Assembly (NCBI GenBank): GCA_947331495.1
Contig: CAMZOI010000001.1
Span: forward strand, 1,364,001-1,428,000
DNA length: 64,000 bases
Reading direction: 5' to 3'
Source: Erythrobacteraceae bacterium Alg239-R51
GTDB taxonomy: Bacteria > Pseudomonadota > Alphaproteobacteria > Sphingomonadales > Sphingomonadaceae
Each line of letters starts with the position of its first letter. The stretch's first letter is position 1. The translations under genes and the position numbers were made by a program. This document shows, piece after piece, positions 61,168 to 64,000 of the stretch. The notes under the pieces were generated by a model. That model was not told the origin of the DNA, searched no databases, and saw only the letters and a list, made by a program, of their open reading frames with translations.

Positions 61168-61258
61168 GGCAACCGGAATTGATCGCGTTAGGCCTATGCT
61201 AACCATTACCCGATAGATCAGACGGCAATTAGGTGCGTTGGAACAAGGCGGAACGACG

Positions 61259-63475
61259 ATGGGGGCGATGCCCTTTTCCGATCTATTCAGAAGCAGAAAG
61301 ACGCCGACAGACGATGTCGCGTCGGAGCCATCCTCCGCGTCTGCGTCCACGATGTCGTCCGCCGATAAACTTCTGGTAATTGAGGACATCGAACAGTCCG
61401 GCCTGACAGGTTTCTGGGCCACAGACTCGCAAGGCCAGATCACCTATCTCAGCCCTGCGATAGTCGAACGGCTCGGCGGCACGTTCGAGATGGTTATCGG
61501 AACCTCGCTTCAGCATCTGCTGGTTCCCGCCGAAAACGAAGGCGACGGTCGCTCGCTTGGCTTGAAGCTCGCTACCCGAAAGAGCTTCTCCAATCTTACC
61601 GTCCAGGCGAGTGACGAGAAGCATGAGCTGGTGCTGCGCCTCTCGGGCAAACCTTTATATAACCGGGAAGACTTCGCTGGCTTCCGGGGAAGTGCCAGCG
61701 ATGTGACCGAAGAATTTCGCAGCGAGGAAGAAGCGAAGCGGCTTGCCAAGTTCGATTCGCTGACCGGCCTTGCCAACCGTCACCGGATGGAACAGCGGAT
61801 CAATTCGACGCTTCACGCCTTCAAAACCGCAAAGCGATCGGCAGCGCTGATGATGCTGGACCTCGACAAGTTCAAGCAGGTCAATGACACGCTCGGACAC
61901 GCGGCGGGCGATCAATTGTTGCAACAAGTTGCGGAAAGATTGCGCAGCGTCGTTGCGGGCCGGGGCGAGATCGGCCGACTGGGCGGCGATGAATTCCAGG
62001 TCCTCGTGCCCGACATGGATGATCGCGGAGAACTCGGCGAGATTGCCAAGAAGATCATCCAGATACTCTCGCAACCCTATTCGGTGGAAGAAGGCCGGGC
62101 GATCATCGGATGCTCCGTAGGGATAGCGGTCGCGCCCTACGACGGGCTCGGATGCGACGAGCTGACCCGAGCGGCGGATCTTGCGCTTTACGCCTCCAAG
62201 AATGGGGGCCGGGGGCAGTTCCGCTTCTATGCCGCCGATCTCGAGCATGAAGCCAATTTGCGCAAGCGAATGGAAGAAGACCTCGCTCAGGCGATGGATG
62301 ATGGAAAGTTCACGCTGGAATATCAGCCCGTCGTATCCCTTTCAGACAACCGCGTCGTCGGTCTGGAAGCGCAGTATTGCTGGGACGACGAGGAGCGTGG
62401 ACGGGTCACACCGGACACCTTCCTGCCGGTAGCGGAGGGCAGCCGCCTGATCATCCCGATTGGCGAGTGGGCAATTCGCAAGGTCTGCGAACAGGCACTA
62501 GAATGGCCCGGGTCGCTTCGCGTTTCGCTGCACGTCAGCCCGTTGCAGTTCGAAGCGTCTGGTTTTGTCGAAAGTGTTGAGCAGTCGCTGAAAGATACCG
62601 GTCTCGATCCCGCCCGGCTCGAACTTCGCCTGCCGGAATCGGTTCTGCTGGGCGATGCCGCCAAGATCGAAGCCGCTCTGGCAGCCTTGTTCAAGCTCGG
62701 CGTGCGACTCACGCTCGATCAGTTCGGCAGCGGGCTTTCCTCGCTCAGCTATTTGAGGCGCGCACCGCTCGACGCCTTGCGCATCGGCGAAGGCTTCTTC
62801 GAACCGATGATGGGTAGCGATCTGGGCGATATAGAGCTGGTCCGTGCAGTCGTCGCCCTTTCCGCGGCAATGGGAATGGAAACGCTCGCCTCGGGCGTTC
62901 ATGCAATGGATCTGATGCGGGAACTCAAGGCGCTCGGGGTCGATCAGGTCACCGGCTTCGTCTATTCCGACGCGCTGTCGCCGGACCAGGTGCGCGAGGA
63001 ACTGGAGGAGGGCGAATGGACGCTGGCGCCTTCGGATAACGGTGCCCAGCGGGCCACCCGGCGAACCGTGTTTCGCAAGATCGGCGTCATTCACGAAGAT
63101 TGCTACTACGATGTCACCCTGCGCAATCTTTCGAGGTCCGGTGCGATGATCGAAGGGTTGGAGGACGTCCCGACGGGAACGTTGTTCGTGCTCGATTTCG
63201 GGCAGGGTCAGCTGGCGGTAAGCAGGGTCAAGCGTTCGATGAACGATACGCAGGGCGTGGAGTTCGAACAGGAACTCGTGGATGATGGCGCTGGTGGATT
63301 GTGCACGCGTCATCGCGTCAGCCCTTACGAACTGGCCGCGGCCGGCGCGCCGCTTCAGGCATTGCCGCCAGGCAAGTACGCGATGGCCCAGGGTCTGGCG
63401 AGCACCGAAGGCCTTGCCCAGTTCAAGCTGTCCGGCAATGCTCCCAAACAAAGCGGCAGGAAGGTTGCCGCTTAG
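61259..63475 (+). CDS. PAS-GGDEF-degenerate EAL-PilZ protein (tandem paralogue)
   Basis: The 738-residue paralogue of the preceding protein has the same domain order: PAS (about 42-155), GGDEF (intact RLGGDEFQVLVP near 240), EAL (about 345-590) and PilZ (600-700, RRTVFRK and RNLSRSGAMIEG). The EAL domain has lost most metal and catalytic residues: VNVS is LHVS, EITES is RLPES, DDFGTG is DQFGSG, KID is RIG, AEGVE is ASGVH and the late QG is TG. Only the first Glu (GLEAQY) and one Asp remain. It is inferred to be a diguanylate cyclase with a non-catalytic EAL. ATG 61259 has AAGGCGGA upstream. Confidence 0.92.
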   Translation: MGAMPFSDLFRSRKTPTDDVASEPSSASASTMSSADKLLVIEDIEQSGLTGFWATDSQGQITYLSPAIVERLGGTFEMVIGTSLQHLLVPAENEGDGRSLGLKLATRKSFSNLTVQASDEKHELVLRLSGKPLYNREDFAGFRGSASDVTEEFRSEEEAKRLAKFDSLTGLANRHRMEQRINSTLHAFKTAKRSAALMMLDLDKFKQVNDTLGHAAGDQLLQQVAERLRSVVAGRGEIGRLGGDEFQVLVPDMDDRGELGEIAKKIIQILSQPYSVEEGRAIIGCSVGIAVAPYDGLGCDELTRAADLALYASKNGGRGQFRFYAADLEHEANLRKRMEEDLAQAMDDGKFTLEYQPVVSLSDNRVVGLEAQYCWDDEERGRVTPDTFLPVAEGSRLIIPIGEWAIRKVCEQALEWPGSLRVSLHVSPLQFEASGFVESVEQSLKDTGLDPARLELRLPESVLLGDAAKIEAALAALFKLGVRLTLDQFGSGLSSLSYLRRAPLDALRIGEGFFEPMMGSDLGDIELVRAVVALSAAMGMETLASGVHAMDLMRELKALGVDQVTGFVYSDALSPDQVREELEEGEWTLAPSDNGAQRATRRTVFRKIGVIHEDCYYDVTLRNLSRSGAMIEGLEDVPTGTLFVLDFGQGQLAVSRVKRSMNDTQGVEFEQELVDDGAGGLCTRHRVSPYELAAAGAPLQALPPGKYAMAQGLASTEGLAQFKLSGNAPKQSGRKVAA

Positions 63476-63524
63476 GCTTTTGCCTGCTGACAGTGTCATG
63501 CAGCGCCGCTAAGGCGCAACCGCA

Positions 63525-64000
63525 ATGACCGACCTATCCAAGATCCGCAATTTTTCAATCATCGCCCATATCGACCATGGCAAGTCGACGTTGGCGGATC
63601 GGCTTATTCAGCGGTGCGGAGGGCTGACCGACCGCGAGATGTCCGAGCAAGTCCTTGATAACATGGACATAGAACGCGAACGCGGCATCACCATCAAGGC
63701 CCAGACCGTCCGCCTTAACTACACCGCCCAAGATGGCGAGACCTACGAGCTCAACCTCATGGACACGCCGGGCCATGTCGACTTCGCCTACGAGGTCTCG
63801 CGCAGCCTCGCCGCGTGCGAGGGCGCATTGCTGGTCGTCGACGCGGCGCAGGGCGTGGAGGCGCAGACCCTCGCCAATGTCTACCAGTCGATCGAGCACG
63901 ACCACGAAATCGTCCCCGTCATCAACAAGATCGACCTGCCCGCCGCCGAGCCGGAGCGCGTCGCGGAGGAGATCGAGGAAATCGTCGGCATCGAAGCCAC
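63525..64000 (+). CDS. lepA: Elongation factor 4 (LepA), N-terminal part
   Basis: LepA is a ribosome-bound GTPase that remodels or back-translocates stalled ribosomes. The 158 visible residues start [20 protein letters not shown] and contain [15 protein letters not shown] (P-loop), [20 protein letters not shown] (switch I), [20 protein letters not shown] (G3) and [13 protein letters not shown] (G4). The G2 sequence and the G1 AHIDHGKST form distinguish LepA from EF-G. The gene runs off the window end. A palindrome TGACAGTGTCA lies 27 bases before the start, and a small GCGCC/GGCGC hairpin just before the ATG. Confidence 0.97.
   Translation, partial: MTDLSKIRNFSIIAHIDHGKSTLADRLIQRCGGLTDREMSEQVLDNMDIERERGITIKAQTVRLNYTAQDGETYELNLMDTPGHVDFAYEVSRSLAACEGALLVVDAAQGVEAQTLANVYQSIEHDHEIVPVINKIDLPAAEPERVAEEIEEIVGIEA

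Noticed and set aside
61185-61215. CtrA-like half site (CTAACCATTACC) before the second GGDEF gene
   Set aside because: It lacks the TTAA-N7-TTAA full site and differs from TTAACCAT at the first base; too weak to report as a regulatory site.
1-64000. CRISPR arrays, insertion sequences, integrases, prophage genes, rRNA genes and further tRNAs
   Set aside because: Scanned for short direct repeats with regular spacers, transposase-like motifs and T-arm consensus (GGTTCGA-type); only the tRNA-His at 10789-10866 qualified.

Overview
The window looks like a chromosomal segment of an aerobic alphaproteobacterium of the Sphingomonadales, most probably the family Erythrobacteraceae. This is inferred from the high-GC, compact, heavily overlapping gene layout, from protein features such as a long acidic-tailed L9 and an rseP-bamA-skp-fabZ cluster without lpx genes, from two promoters of the alphaproteobacterial general-stress (EcfG) type, and from the repertoire of a bacterial M2 peptidase, an S9 peptidase and GGDEF/EAL proteins. 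No insertion sequence, prophage, CRISPR array or rRNA gene was seen, and there is a single tRNA gene (His). It is core-genome DNA with a few lineage-specific islands.

Layout. 1-274: 5' part of an amidohydrolase gene (minus strand). 0.5-9.6 kb: envelope and translation operon pyrH-frr-uppS-cdsA-dxr-rseP-bamA-skp-fabZ, followed by rpmE with its own promoter and a bidirectional terminator. 10-17 kb: a 2OG-Fe(II) oxygenase, tRNA-His, an amino-acid dehydrogenase, and the cytochrome c maturation operon ccmCDEFGHI. 17-24.6 kb: kup, an orphan low-GC gene, the overlapping minus-strand operon dapF-mtaB-ftsY-yciB, and a membrane GGDEF/EAL protein. 24.7-28.2 kb: EVE protein, stress-type CsbD, a thioredoxin-reductase-like flavoprotein, then a membrane protein with trmD-rplS. 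28.2-38.4 kb: exported S9 peptidase, asd with a coupled lipoprotein, a DsbA-like/hydrolase/membrane trio, exported M2 peptidase, propeller lipoprotein, and a RimK module. 39-45.5 kb: SDR-amn, the S6-S18-L9 operon, DUF808, and a Mur ligase divergent from an LD-carboxypeptidase. 46-50.5 kb: fabD-fabG, dnaN, DUF2855. 50.5-58.8 kb (minus): a polyhydroxyalkanoate operon, phaC-phaZ-MFS-deacylase-oxidoreductase, behind a ferredoxin-NADP reductase. 59-63.5 kb: two tandem PAS-GGDEF-EAL-PilZ proteins, then the 5' end of lepA.

How the genes work together. The first operon joins isoprenoid precursor synthesis (dxr, uppS), phospholipid synthesis (cdsA, fabZ) and outer-membrane protein assembly (rseP, bamA, skp). 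The ccm block covalently attaches haem to c-type cytochromes. The Mur ligase and LD-carboxypeptidase plausibly recycle murein peptides. RimK and a RimB-like protease lie about 4 kb from the gene for S6, the known RimK substrate in other bacteria. The synthase and depolymerase resemble the Pseudomonas medium-chain-length polyhydroxyalkanoate pair, and a stress-sigma promoter appears to drive them. The most interesting points are that operon and its promoter, the tandem c-di-GMP proteins of which the second has a dismantled EAL site, an EF-hand loop inside a Skp-like chaperone, and a thioredoxin-reductase relative lacking NADPH-phosphate motifs.
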